A stretch of 64,000 nucleotides of DNA from Acidimicrobiia bacterium (GTDB lineage: Bacteria; Actinomycetota; Acidimicrobiia; Spongiisociales; UBA5794), in contig JAWKJB010000003.1 in NCBI GenBank assembly GCA_041393965.1, positions 62,001 to 126,000 of the forward strand. Direction: 5' to 3'. A program made the position numbers and the translations under genes. Positions 8,653-17,806 of the stretch are shown here, piece after piece. Under the pieces are notes generated by a model. That model saw only the letters and a program-made list of their open reading frames with translations. It was not told the origin of the DNA and did no database searches. The stretch's first letter is position 1. Each line of letters starts with the position of its first letter.

Positions 8653-11151
8653 GTGTTTGAGCGATTCACAGACCGGGCCCGAAGGGTCGTGGTACTTGCC
8701 CAGGAAGAAGCGCGGCTCCTCAACCACAATTACATCGGAACCGAGCACATCCTTCTCGGCCTCATCCACGAAGGCGAAGGTGTCGCGGCTCGCTCCCTTG
8801 AGAGTCTCGGGATCAACCTCGAGTCGGTTCGTGAGCAGGTCGTCGAGATCATCGGTCAGGGCTCCCAGGCGCCTTCAGGGCACATCCCGTTCACGCCACG
8901 GGCGAAGAAGGTCCTCGAACTGTCGCTTCGTGAGGCCCTCCAGCTCGGCCACAACTACATCGGGACCGAGCACATCCTTCTCGGCTTGATCCGAGAGGGG
9001 GAGGGTGTTGCGGCGCAGGTCCTCGTCAAGCTCGGGGCAGAGCTCACGAAGGTCCGACAGACCGTGATCCAGCTCCTGTCGGGTTCCCAGGAGGAGCAAG
9101 TCTCGAGTTCGAGTTCGTCATCCGGCTCATCGAGCTCCCGAGGGGAAGGTTCGTCGTCCGGTTCGACGGTCCTTGACCAGTTCGGACGGAACCTTACCCA
9201 GCTCGCCCGCGATCGGAGCCTCGATCCGGTGATCGGTCGGGCAAATGAGATCGAACGCGTGATGCAGGTGTTGTCGCGCAGAACGAAGAACAACCCAGTA
9301 CTCATCGGCGAGCCCGGGGTGGGCAAGACCGCCATCGTCGAGGGCCTCGCGACCCAGATCGTCGACGGCACCGTTCCCGACACGCTGACCGGCAAACATA
9401 TCTACACCCTCGACCTCGGTGCCCTCGTGGCGGGATCCCGGTACCGGGGTGACTTCGAGGAACGCCTCAAGAAGGTCCTCAAAGAGATCCGCACCCGCGG
9501 TGACATCATCCTGTTCATCGACGAGATTCACACGCTCGTCGGCGCTGGCGCTGCCGAAGGTGCGATCGATGCCGCGAGCATCCTCAAGCCGATGCTTGCC
9601 CGCGGTGAGCTCCAGACGATCGGGGCGACGACCCTCGAGGAGTACCGCAAGTATCTCGAGAAGGACTCGGCGCTCGAACGCAGGTTCCAGCCGATCCAGG
9701 TCGATGAGCCGTCCGTTGCCGACACGATCCGGATTCTTGAAGGGCTCCGCGAGTCGTACGAGGAGCATCACAAGGTCGAGTTCACCGAGCAGGCGCTCGT
9801 CAACGCCGCAAACCTGGCCGATCGTTACATCGCCGACCGTTTCCTTCCCGACAAGGCCATCGATCTCATCGACGAGGCGGGGTCGCGCATGCGACTGCGC
9901 CGTTCGAATCTCCCGCCTGAGATCAAAGAAATCGACGAGCAGATCGGCAAGGCTCGATCGGACAAGCGCGAAGCAGTCGCGTCACAGCAGTACGAGCGGG
10001 CCGCCCAGGTGCGCGACCACGAGCGTCAGCTGATCGATGAACGCCGGCAGCTCGAGAAGCTCGCATCCGAGGACGGCGCGGTTGCGTCAGCGGTCATCGA
10101 CGAGGAGGAGATCGCGCAGGTGCTGGCCCAGTGGACAGGGATTCCGGTCCATCGCCTCACCGAGGAGGAGACGGCCAAGCTTCTCAACATGGAGGATGAG
10201 CTCCACAAGCGCATCATCGGCCAGTCCGACGGGATCGCGGCGGTGTCCAAGGCAATCCGTCGCACGAGGGCTGGCCTGAAGGACCCGAAGCGCCCGGCGG
10301 GATCGTTCATCTTCCTCGGCCCGTCCGGCGTCGGAAAGACCGAAACGGCGAAGTCCCTGACCGAGTTCCTGTTCGGGGATGAATCGGCGCTGATTCAGAT
10401 CGACATGTCCGAGTACATGGAGAAGCACGCCGTGAGCCGCCTCGTCGGCTCACCCCCGGGCTATGTGGGGTATGACGAGGGCGGGCAGCTCACGGAAGCC
10501 GTCCGGCGCAAGCCCTTCTCGGTTGTACTGTTCGACGAGATCGAAAAGGCCCATCCCGATGTCTTCAACATCCTCCTCCAGATCCTTGAGGACGGACGAC
10601 TCACCGACGCGCAGGGTCGCACGGTGGACTTCAAGAACACCGTCATCATCATGACATCGAACCTCGGAACGGCGGAGCTTCGCAAGAAGGCAGTCGGGTT
10701 CGCTCTCGCCGACGACGCAGTCAACTACGACAAGATGCGCGAAAAGGTGATGGAAGCGCTCAAGACCCAGTTCCGGCCCGAGTTCCTGAACCGCATCGAC
10801 GAAACGATCGTCTTCCACGAACTCACCCTCGAAGAGGTCAAGGCGATCGTCGACCTGCTCCTCACCCGGGTCAGGGAACAGCTCGAGTCGCAGGCGTTGG
10901 ATCTGGTGCTCACCGATGATGCCAAGGAGCTGCTCGCCACGAAGGGATACGACCCGCAGCTCGGCGCCCGTCCGCTGCGTCGGGCGATTCAGCGGATGCT
11001 CGAGGATCCGATCTCCGAGAAGGTGCTGTTCCGGGAGTTCCCTGCCGGTTCGACGATCCTCGTCAGCATCGATGAGGACGACAACGAGCGGCTCGCGTTC
11101 GAGGCAATCGAGACTCCGAACAAGCCTCCGGTGGAACTCGCCGAGAACTGA
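8653..11151 (+). CDS. clpC: ClpC, AAA+ unfoldase of the Clp protease
   Basis: ClpC unfolds proteins and feeds them to ClpP. The 832-residue protein has two N-terminal Clp-N repeats (each with H-N-Y-I-G-T-E-H-I-L-L-G-L), a serine-rich linker near residues 155-180, two AAA+ modules with Walker A loops G-E-P-G-V-G-K-T and G-P-S-G-V-G-K-T, and a UVR-type coiled coil between them. It ends in a typical ClpC C-terminal domain. GTG 8653 gives the conserved start M-F-E-R-F-T-D-R-A-R. An upstream in-frame GTG at 8641 would add four residues. GAGGGG at 8636 is the likely ribosome binding site. Confidence 0.95.
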   Translation: MFERFTDRARRVVVLAQEEARLLNHNYIGTEHILLGLIHEGEGVAARSLESLGINLESVREQVVEIIGQGSQAPSGHIPFTPRAKKVLELSLREALQLGHNYIGTEHILLGLIREGEGVAAQVLVKLGAELTKVRQTVIQLLSGSQEEQVSSSSSSSGSSSSRGEGSSSGSTVLDQFGRNLTQLARDRSLDPVIGRANEIERVMQVLSRRTKNNPVLIGEPGVGKTAIVEGLATQIVDGTVPDTLTGKHIYTLDLGALVAGSRYRGDFEERLKKVLKEIRTRGDIILFIDEIHTLVGAGAAEGAIDAASILKPMLARGELQTIGATTLEEYRKYLEKDSALERRFQPIQVDEPSVADTIRILEGLRESYEEHHKVEFTEQALVNAANLADRYIADRFLPDKAIDLIDEAGSRMRLRRSNLPPEIKEIDEQIGKARSDKREAVASQQYERAAQVRDHERQLIDERRQLEKLASEDGAVASAVIDEEEIAQVLAQWTGIPVHRLTEEETAKLLNMEDELHKRIIGQSDGIAAVSKAIRRTRAGLKDPKRPAGSFIFLGPSGVGKTETAKSLTEFLFGDESALIQIDMSEYMEKHAVSRLVGSPPGYVGYDEGGQLTEAVRRKPFSVVLFDEIEKAHPDVFNILLQILEDGRLTDAQGRTVDFKNTVIIMTSNLGTAELRKKAVGFALADDAVNYDKMREKVMEALKTQFRPEFLNRIDETIVFHELTLEEVKAIVDLLLTRVREQLESQALDLVLTDDAKELLATKGYDPQLGARPLRRAIQRMLEDPISEKVLFREFPAGSTILVSIDEDDNERLAFEAIETPNKPPVELAEN

Positions 11152-11303
11152 TCCCGCCACCCGGCCGCGCGCTGGCGCGTCGCCGATCAGAAGCGGTCTC
11201 GGTGCCAACTCACTAGACTCACCGCTGCTCACGGTGGGTCGAACAACGACCCTTCCTGCCGGAGACCGGGAGCTTTCATTCCAACGAAACGAAAGGGTGC
11301 GCC

Positions 11304-12422
11304 ATGCGCTCATGGATCGAACGGCGGGGCATCGTCCTCGCTCTGATGCTCGTCCTCGCGCTCGTTGCGGCTGCATGCAGCAGCGACTCGGACGAAACAA
11401 CCACAACCGAAGGCGACATGTCGTCCGGTGAAGCCGTCAAGACCTGTCTTGTCACGGACCTCGCCGGTGTCGGCGACCAAAGCTTCAATGCAAGCGCTTG
11501 GAAAGGCGTCCAGGATGCGGTCGCTGCGGGGTACGCAACGGAGGACTCGTTCTATCTCGAGTCGACGGATGCAACCGACTGGCAGCCGAATGTCGACCAG
11601 ATGATCTCGCAGGGTTGCCAGCACATCGTCACCGTCGGGTTCGCTCTCGGCGAGGTGACGGCGACCAACGCCCAAGCGCATCCCGAGATCACATGGACGA
11701 TGATCGACAATGTGCTCACCGACGCGAACTTCAGCCCGCTCGCGCTTCCCAATGTGCGCGAGCTTGTGTATCAGACCGACGAAGCGGCGTTCGCGGCCGG
11801 CTACCTTGCGGCTGGGGTTACCCAGACCGACATCGTCTGCGTGTACGGGGGTGCGAACTTCCCGACTGTTTCGATCTTCCTCGACGGTTTCGCGAGGGGC
11901 GTCGAGCATTACAACGACATCAAGGGAACCTCCGTGGAGGTCAAGGGTTGGGACATCGATGCCCAGGACGGCCTGTTCACCGGTTCGTTCACGGACATGG
12001 AGCTTGCACGCTCGACGGCACAGAGCCTCTTCGACGAGGGCTGTGACATCATCCTGCCGGTTGGTGGCGCCATCAACCTGCCTGCCGGTGATGTCATCCT
12101 CGACACGGGGATCGACGCTGCCATGATCGGTGTGGATGCAGATGCCTACATGGCCATGGATCCGAAGTACCAGTCCGTGTGGCTCACAACGGTGGAGAAG
12201 GCGATTGCGCCGTTCATCACGCTTGCGGTCCAGGAGCAGGACGAAGGGACCTGGAGCCCGGGTGCGTTCGTCGGCAACCTCGCCAACGATGGTGTGGGGC
12301 TCGCCCCGTACCACGATTGGGCGGACCGCGTGTCCCCGGAACTCGATGCCGAGGTTCAACAGCTTCTCGAAGACATCAAGAACGGTGTCATCGACGCGTC
12401 CTTCACCCCGGTCGGGTACTAG
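11304..12422 (+). CDS. BMP-family substrate-binding lipoprotein (nucleoside-type ABC importer)
   Basis: The 372-residue protein starts with a lipoprotein signal ending A-A-A-C-S-S and a threonine-rich linker. The mature part matches the basic-membrane-protein/PnrA fold: D-L-A-G-V-G-D-Q-S-F-N near the N-terminus and repeated G-F-A-L-G and G-V-D-A-D segments. BMP proteins bind nucleosides or related purines for the ABC genes that follow (family knowledge). AAAGGG lies before the ATG. A strong terminator directly follows, so the binding protein can be made in excess over the membrane components. Confidence 0.88.
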   Translation: MRSWIERRGIVLALMLVLALVAAACSSDSDETTTTEGDMSSGEAVKTCLVTDLAGVGDQSFNASAWKGVQDAVAAGYATEDSFYLESTDATDWQPNVDQMISQGCQHIVTVGFALGEVTATNAQAHPEITWTMIDNVLTDANFSPLALPNVRELVYQTDEAAFAAGYLAAGVTQTDIVCVYGGANFPTVSIFLDGFARGVEHYNDIKGTSVEVKGWDIDAQDGLFTGSFTDMELARSTAQSLFDEGCDIILPVGGAINLPAGDVILDTGIDAAMIGVDADAYMAMDPKYQSVWLTTVEKAIAPFITLAVQEQDEGTWSPGAFVGNLANDGVGLAPYHDWADRVSPELDAEVQQLLEDIKNGVIDASFTPVGY

Positions 12423-12446
12423 TCCCCTGCACGGCAATCGATTCGA

Positions 12447-12479
12447 AGAAGGGCTCCCGCTTCGGGCGGGGGCCCTTCT
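12447..12479 (+). terminator. Rho-independent terminator/attenuator after the BMP gene
   Basis: A 14-bp stem (AGAAGGGCTCCCGC paired with GCGGGGGCCCTTCT, one G-T wobble) closes a five-base loop and is followed by TTGG-TTC. It lies between the binding-protein gene and the ABC ATPase gene of the same importer, so partial readthrough would set the usual excess of binding protein. Confidence 0.8.
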
Positions 12480-12594
12480 TTGGTTCTGCCCCGGATAGAC
12501 CCCGTCGGTCGGGGAGTCGGCGGCACCGATCGCGGCCGACGCACGGACATGCACCGATCTATGGTGGGGTCGGCGGCGGAGCCCGGAGGCGTTC

Positions 12595-14112
12595 ATGACA
12601 TTGGAATTGCGCGGCATCACGAAGCAATTCCCTGGCGTGCTCGCCAACGATGATGTGAACCTCTCGGTCTCAGAGGGTGAGATCGTCGCGCTCCTCGGTG
12701 AGAACGGGGCGGGCAAGACGACCCTGATGAACATCCTCTACGGGCTCTACACGCCGACATCCGGCGAGGTGCTTGTGGATGGATCGCCGCTGCTTCTTGA
12801 GTCCCCCGGGGATGCGATCGCCGCCGGCATCGGCATGGTGCACCAGCACTTCATGCTCGTTCCGGTGTTCACGGTTGCCGAGAATGTGGTCCTCGGGTTC
12901 GAACCCGTGAAAGGGCTTGGGGTTCTCGACAAGCAGTCCGCCCGCAAGAGTGTCATCGAGATCTCGGGCCGCTACGGACTCGATGTCGATCCCGATGCCG
13001 TCACGGAGGATCTTTCGGTCGGATTCCAGCAGCGTGTCGAGATCATCAAGGTCTTGTCGCGCGAGGCACGGTTCGTCGTCTTCGACGAGCCGACATCGGT
13101 GCTCACACCACCGGAGGTCGAGCGATTCTTCGAGATCGTCAACGGCCTCAGGGCCGACGGCAAGGGCATCATCTTCATCTCCCACAAACTCGGTGAAGCG
13201 CTCGAGGTCGCGGACCGGATCGTGATCATGCGGAGAGGGAAGACCGTTGCTGAGGTCACACCCGACGAGGTGACGGAGGAGCAGCTTGCCGAGCTGATGG
13301 TAGGAAGACCCGTTGATCTTGTGGTGGACAAGACGGATGCCGACCCGGGGGAGATCGTCCTCGCCGTCACCGAACTCGTGGTGCTCGACGACCGCAACAA
13401 TCGGGCCGTCGACGGTCTCAGCCTTCAGGTACGAGCGGGGGAGATCGTCGGCATTGCCGGTGTACAAGGGAACGGTCAGACCGAGCTGGTCGAGTCCATC
13501 ACGGGTCTCCGCCCCTCCATCGGGGGCGTCGTCGAGCTCAACGGTGAGGACATCACGACGAAGTCGCCCCGTGCGATCCACAAGATGCAGGTCGCCCATG
13601 TGCCGGAGGATCGTCAGCGCAGCGGCCTCGTGTTGCCGTTCACGGTCACCGAGAACATGGTGCTCGACACCTACTACGAGCGTCCGATCTCACGGGGCAT
13701 CCTGATGGATTGGGATGCAGCCGAAGAGCGCGCTGAGCGGCTCGTGGAGGAATACGATGTTCGGACACCATCCACCCGGGTGGAGGTCTCGACCCTTTCG
13801 GGCGGCAATCAGCAGAAGGTCATCGTGGCACGCGAGTTCGATCGCGATGTGCAGCTTGTGGTCGCATCGCAACCGACCCGTGGGATCGATGTCGGATCGA
13901 TCGAGTACATCCACAGCCGGATCGTCGACGAACGCGATGAGGGCGCTGCCGTCCTGATCGTGTCGTCCGAACTCGAAGAGATCAAGGCGCTGTCAGATCG
14001 CATCCTTGTCATGTACGACGGCAAGGTGGTCGCCGAATTTGATCCGTCGGCCTCCACGACCGAGATCGGGCTTGCGATGCTCGGAAGCCGTACGACCGAG
14101 GAGGCGCCGTGA
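12595..14112 (+). CDS. ABC importer ATPase with two nucleotide-binding domains (BMP/nucleoside type)
   Basis: The 505-residue protein contains two ABC modules in tandem, as in sugar and nucleoside importers of the RbsA/NupO type. The first Walker A is G-E-N-G-A-G-K-T and its Walker B is V-V-F-D-E-P-T. The second module has a degenerate A loop (G-V-Q-G-N-G-Q-T-E) and the signature L-S-G-G-N-Q-Q-K. GGAGG precedes ATG 12595. The next permease overlaps by four bases. It powers import at the inner face of the membrane. Confidence 0.93.
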   Translation: MTLELRGITKQFPGVLANDDVNLSVSEGEIVALLGENGAGKTTLMNILYGLYTPTSGEVLVDGSPLLLESPGDAIAAGIGMVHQHFMLVPVFTVAENVVLGFEPVKGLGVLDKQSARKSVIEISGRYGLDVDPDAVTEDLSVGFQQRVEIIKVLSREARFVVFDEPTSVLTPPEVERFFEIVNGLRADGKGIIFISHKLGEALEVADRIVIMRRGKTVAEVTPDEVTEEQLAELMVGRPVDLVVDKTDADPGEIVLAVTELVVLDDRNNRAVDGLSLQVRAGEIVGIAGVQGNGQTELVESITGLRPSIGGVVELNGEDITTKSPRAIHKMQVAHVPEDRQRSGLVLPFTVTENMVLDTYYERPISRGILMDWDAAEERAERLVEEYDVRTPSTRVEVSTLSGGNQQKVIVAREFDRDVQLVVASQPTRGIDVGSIEYIHSRIVDERDEGAAVLIVSSELEEIKALSDRILVMYDGKVVAEFDPSASTTEIGLAMLGSRTTEEAP

Positions 14113-15338
14113 GCGACCGACTCCCGACCGACGAATCGGCTGAGGCAACGGACGACCGCGGCGGTTCGAACGGAGCGCCGGAGTGGTATCGGCGTGTGAC
14201 CGGTATCGGAACATCGGCTGCACAGGCAGCGATCGTCCCGGTTCTTGCCCTCGTCACCGCGCTGATCGTTGGAGCGTTCATCATTGCTGTGACCGATGTC
14301 GACACGCTCAAGATCTGGGGTGGCGATCCCGTCGAGGCCCTCCGACTCACCATGGTCGGGATCTGGGACGCGTACCGCGCGCTCTTCGTCGGATCCCTTG
14401 GGTCTTTCTCGGCCCTCAGCGAAACCCTCTTCGCCGCTACCCCGCTGATTCTCGCAGGGCTGGCGGTTGCCGTCGGTTTCCAGGCAGGACTGTTCAACAT
14501 CGGGGTGAACGGGCAGATGCACATCGGCGGTATCACCGCGCTATGGGTCGGCTTCACATTCGCGATTCCGGCCGTCTTCCACATTCCGCTGGTTGTGGCA
14601 GGGGCCATGGTCGGTGGGGCGATCTGGGCAGGCATCGCCGGCGTGTTGAAGGCAAGAACCGGTGCCCATGAGGTGATCACGACCATCATGCTCAACTTCA
14701 TCGCGCTGTTCCTCATCGACTATCTCCTCACCACATCCGTGTTCCAGGCGCCGGGCCGCAACGACCCGATCTCGAAGCCGGTGGCTGGCTCGTCGGTGTT
14801 CACAACGATCTTCGGGTCCTATCGCGTCAGCATCGGCTTCTTCATTGCCTTGGCGGCCGTGGCGGTCGTGTGGTGGCTCATGTACCGAACAACGATCGGC
14901 TACGAATTCCGCGCCGTGGGTTTCAATCCTTCCGGCGGTCGCTATGCGGGTATGAGCGTCGCATGGGTGTATGTGTCGGTGATGGCGGTCTCTGGCGCAC
15001 TTGCCGGTATCGCGGGCGCGAACCAGATTGTTGGTGTGGCGCCATATCGGGCCATTTCCAACTTCGCAGGCAACATCGGCTTCGACGCGATCGCACTCGC
15101 CTTGCTCGGTCGGTCACATCCGGTTGGCGTTCTGTTCGCGGGGCTTCTCTTCGGCGCGCTTCGTGCCGGTGGTCGTGAGATGCAGGGTGCCGCCGGGATT
15201 CCCCTCGACTTGGTGCTCGTCCTCCAGGCACTCATCATCGTGATGATCGCGGCACCCGAGCTTGTCAGAGCGATCTACCGGATCAAGACGCCCGACGAGG
15301 AGATCACGATCGTGAAGTCGACGGGATGGGGCTCGTGA
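14109..15338 (+). CDS. ABC importer permease 1 (BMP/nucleoside type)
   Basis: The protein has 409 residues with a 35-residue polar N-terminus and about ten hydrophobic segments. The central G-L-F-N-I-G-V-N-G-Q-M-H-I-G-G and A-R-T-G-A-H-E-V-I-T-T-I-M-L-N motifs are typical of BPD_transp_2 permeases that pair with BMP binding proteins. It starts with GTG overlapping the ATPase stop and ends overlapping the second permease, so all three are translated together. Confidence 0.92.
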   Translation: MSDRLPTDESAEATDDRGGSNGAPEWYRRVTGIGTSAAQAAIVPVLALVTALIVGAFIIAVTDVDTLKIWGGDPVEALRLTMVGIWDAYRALFVGSLGSFSALSETLFAATPLILAGLAVAVGFQAGLFNIGVNGQMHIGGITALWVGFTFAIPAVFHIPLVVAGAMVGGAIWAGIAGVLKARTGAHEVITTIMLNFIALFLIDYLLTTSVFQAPGRNDPISKPVAGSSVFTTIFGSYRVSIGFFIALAAVAVVWWLMYRTTIGYEFRAVGFNPSGGRYAGMSVAWVYVSVMAVSGALAGIAGANQIVGVAPYRAISNFAGNIGFDAIALALLGRSHPVGVLFAGLLFGALRAGGREMQGAAGIPLDLVLVLQALIIVMIAAPELVRAIYRIKTPDEEITIVKSTGWGS

Positions 15339-16612
15339 CCACGGTTGCTGACACGAACGATCGGGTGATCCAGACCCGGGCAACCCCCGCCCAGAAGCGC
15401 GCAACCTTTGTTGGTTTCGTTCTCATCGCGCTCGCTGCCTTCACCCTGTGGGCGTTCGGACTCGGTGTCGACAGCGGCATCGAATCCACCTTCAACCTGT
15501 CACTGCCCAATGCGCGATTCGGTGACCTTTCATGGACTGTCGATGCGCGCACCGTTGCGTTCGTTGTCGTGGTCATCCTCGGATTCCTCGGCGGATGGTC
15601 ACTGCGGCGCACCCACCTCACACGCACCAACCTGCTGCTTTCGATCGGCCTCGTGCTCTTTTCGTTCGCCTTCCTCACATGGGCAGCTGCGGGTGGGTCC
15701 TTCAGCCTCGTGGGGATGCTGCGGTCCACCGTGGTGCTGTCAGTACCGGTCACCCTCGGAGCCCTCACCGGGCTCATGTGTGAGAGCGTCGCGGTCATCA
15801 ACATCGCCATCGAAGGGCAGCTGCTCACGGCGGCATTCGTCGGGGTCATCGTCGGATCATCTGCGGGGATCTGGGTCGGGCTCGCCGCGTCGATGATCAC
15901 CGGAGCACTCCTCGGTGCCGTCCTTGCGGTGCTCTCGATCAGGTATCGGATCGACCAGATCATCGCCGGGGTCGTCATCAACATCTTTGCGCTCGGCCTC
16001 ACGGCCTTCCTCGCGCAGCGCGTGCTGACCGAGGCACCGACTCTCAACTCACCGGGCCGGTTCACCGCAATCAAGATCCCGCTGCTCGGGGACATCCCCG
16101 TGATCGGCCCCATGTTCTTCGACCACAACATGTTCGTGTACATCACCTTCATTCTGGTGATTGCCCTGCATTTCGGCTTTTTCTACACACGGTGGGGCCT
16201 ACGGGCCCGATCGGTTGGTGAGCATCCGAAAGCGGCGGACACTGTGGGGATCAATGTGTTCCGGACGCGGTACCGCAATGTGATCCTTGGCGGTTTCATC
16301 GCCGGATTCGGTGGGGCGTTCCTCACCCTCGCGCAGGTATCCCGCTTCGAGGACAACATGACCGGCGGGATCGGGTTCATCGGACTCGCGGCGCTCATCT
16401 TCGGACGATGGCGGCCGCTCGGGATCGTCGGTGCCGGCCTCGTGTTCGGTTTTGCGAGGGCGCTCCAGCAGAAGCTCGGCATTCTCGGAACACCGATCCC
16501 ATCGGAGTTTCTTTCGATGACGCCCTACATCGTGACGCTGATCGTCGTCGCAGGCGTCGTGGGCAGGGCGAGACCGCCAGCGGCGGACGGGCAGCCCTAC
16601 TTCAAGGACTGA
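15335..16612 (+). CDS. ABC importer permease 2 (BMP/nucleoside type)
   Basis: The 425-residue permease has an N-terminal extension and about ten membrane segments. The central V-I-N-I-A-I-E-G-Q-L-L and I-D-Q-I-I-A-G-V-V-I-N motifs are those of the partner permease in BMP-type importers. GTG 15335 overlaps the previous stop in a GTGA; ATG 15326 is an alternative three codons upstream. With 11304-15338 it completes a full nucleoside-like importer. The exact substrate cannot be read from sequence. Confidence 0.92.
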   Translation: MTTVADTNDRVIQTRATPAQKRATFVGFVLIALAAFTLWAFGLGVDSGIESTFNLSLPNARFGDLSWTVDARTVAFVVVVILGFLGGWSLRRTHLTRTNLLLSIGLVLFSFAFLTWAAAGGSFSLVGMLRSTVVLSVPVTLGALTGLMCESVAVINIAIEGQLLTAAFVGVIVGSSAGIWVGLAASMITGALLGAVLAVLSIRYRIDQIIAGVVINIFALGLTAFLAQRVLTEAPTLNSPGRFTAIKIPLLGDIPVIGPMFFDHNMFVYITFILVIALHFGFFYTRWGLRARSVGEHPKAADTVGINVFRTRYRNVILGGFIAGFGGAFLTLAQVSRFEDNMTGGIGFIGLAALIFGRWRPLGIVGAGLVFGFARALQQKLGILGTPIPSEFLSMTPYIVTLIVVAGVVGRARPPAADGQPYFKD

Positions 16613-16616
16613 GGCA

Positions 16617-16675
16617 GTTCACGGTTGACAGTTGACCGTCTCGAATGGTTGACGGTTGATCATTCACCGTTCACA
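16617..16675. repeat. Short imperfect repeats of a GGTTGAC/GTTCAC unit
   Basis: Between the permease gene and the minus-strand zinc-ribbon gene the sequence repeats GTTGAC-type heptamers four times and is bounded by GTTCAC copies. It reads as a decayed intergenic repeat; no gene or clear terminator stem is visible. Confidence 0.5.
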
Positions 16676-16701
16676 GGTCTGCTGTGATGCGGGAGCGGTT
16701 G

Positions 16702-17586
16702 TCAGTTCTGATAGCCGAAGAACTTCACATCCTGGAGCGCGAGTTCCTCGAATGGTGGAGCGTCTCCGACCGGTTCGGCGTGGTGGACCGTCGTCACCCA
16801 GATCTTGAGGTTGAATGTTTCAAGACTCGCGATCTTCACTCGCTGGGGCTCGTTTGAGTTCTGGAGCCTTCCACTGATCGGAACATTGAGGTCATTGACC
16901 TCGATCTGGAAGCCGTTGATCTTGTAGTTGCGGCGGAAGATGTCGTCGTCTTCGACATTCTGGAAGAGGACCTCGGTGATCTGCACCGCGGAAGGGAAGG
17001 TGAACTCAAGCCATGCTCCGACGCCGTGGAGGCTGTTGTCGTTCCATCGTGTGTCGGGGTTTCCATCGATCAGGTTCTCTGCGCCAAAATCATCGCTGAT
17101 CTCCGAACTCGCCTTGACCGAACTGGGGATCAGCTCGACGGGGGGCGAAAAAGCGGTCGAGGATGTCGATGAGATCGTTGTAGTGGGTCCGACGACATCG
17201 CGGCCATCGGACCCGCCGAAGATGTTCATCATGAGGGCAACGAGTGCCACAACCAGCACCACGGCAGCGAGGACTCCGAGGGCTCGGCCGCCAGCGGTCG
17301 ATCGCGAGGGGGGTGCAGGGGCGATCGGCATGGGGGTCGTGCTCAGCCGCGAGCCGCATCGCTCACAGTGCTGGTTGTACGACGCGTTCGGGGCCCCACA
17401 AGCAGGGCAACTGACCGCCGCGACGGTCTGACCGGTGGTGGTGACATGCTGTTGACTGATGGGCATCTCACCCGTGGTGGCTGCGGCCTGCGACGGTGCT
17501 GTTGTGGTGGGGGTTGGCGGTGTATCCGACAGTTCGAAGGGCTCAAACAAGTCGTCGAACTGGTCGTTGCGGTCGTCGCCTTCCAT
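16702..17586 (-). CDS. Zinc-ribbon, single-TM protein with an extracellular discoidin-like domain
   Basis: The 294-residue protein has an acidic start, a proline/threonine-rich stretch, a four-cysteine zinc ribbon (C-P-A-C...C-E-R-C, residues about 60-80), one membrane helix (L-G-V-L-A-A-V-V-L-V-V-A-L-V-A-L) and a C-terminal domain of about 140 residues. That domain resembles F5/8 type C (discoidin-like) carbohydrate-binding folds: A-E-N-L-I-D-G-N-P-D-T-R-W near its start and a beta-rich remainder. The ribbon should be cytoplasmic and the discoidin part outside. GAGGAA precedes ATG 17586. Its function is unknown; cell-wall or glycan sensing is a guess. Confidence 0.7.
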   Translation of the reverse strand: MEGDDRNDQFDDLFEPFELSDTPPTPTTTAPSQAAATTGEMPISQQHVTTTGQTVAAVSCPACGAPNASYNQHCERCGSRLSTTPMPIAPAPPSRSTAGGRALGVLAAVVLVVALVALMMNIFGGSDGRDVVGPTTTISSTSSTAFSPPVELIPSSVKASSEISDDFGAENLIDGNPDTRWNDNSLHGVGAWLEFTFPSAVQITEVLFQNVEDDDIFRRNYKINGFQIEVNDLNVPISGRLQNSNEPQRVKIASLETFNLKIWVTTVHHAEPVGDAPPFEELALQDVKFFGYQN

Positions 17587-17655
17587 ATGCGTTCCTCACC
17601 TGTGGCTCGCCCGGCCGCGGGCCTTCAGTTCCTACTGGCAGGTATTGTGCCACGA

Positions 17656-17775
17656 ATGCCGATGTTGTCCGCGATACGAGTCGCCGAACCCTGGACTCCT
17701 GTGTCCATCATCGCTGGCCTCGTGGTTCTCACCGCTCTCGTTGCCGGAATCGTGTGGTTGATCCGGCGGTCGTGA
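17656..17775 (+). CDS. Possible 39-residue single-helix membrane protein
   Basis: A short frame ends just before radA and encodes about 18 polar residues, one strongly hydrophobic helix (I-I-A-G-L-V-V-L-T-A-L-V-A-G-I-V-W) and a basic R-R-S end. That positive-inside pattern is plausible for a real small membrane protein. A TATTGTGCC stretch lies upstream, but no clear ribosome binding site is seen. It could equally be chance. Confidence 0.35.
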   Translation: MPMLSAIRVAEPWTPVSIIAGLVVLTALVAGIVWLIRRS

Positions 17776-17806
17776 TGTGTCACACCCGCGCCGTACGGTG
17801 TGCGTG

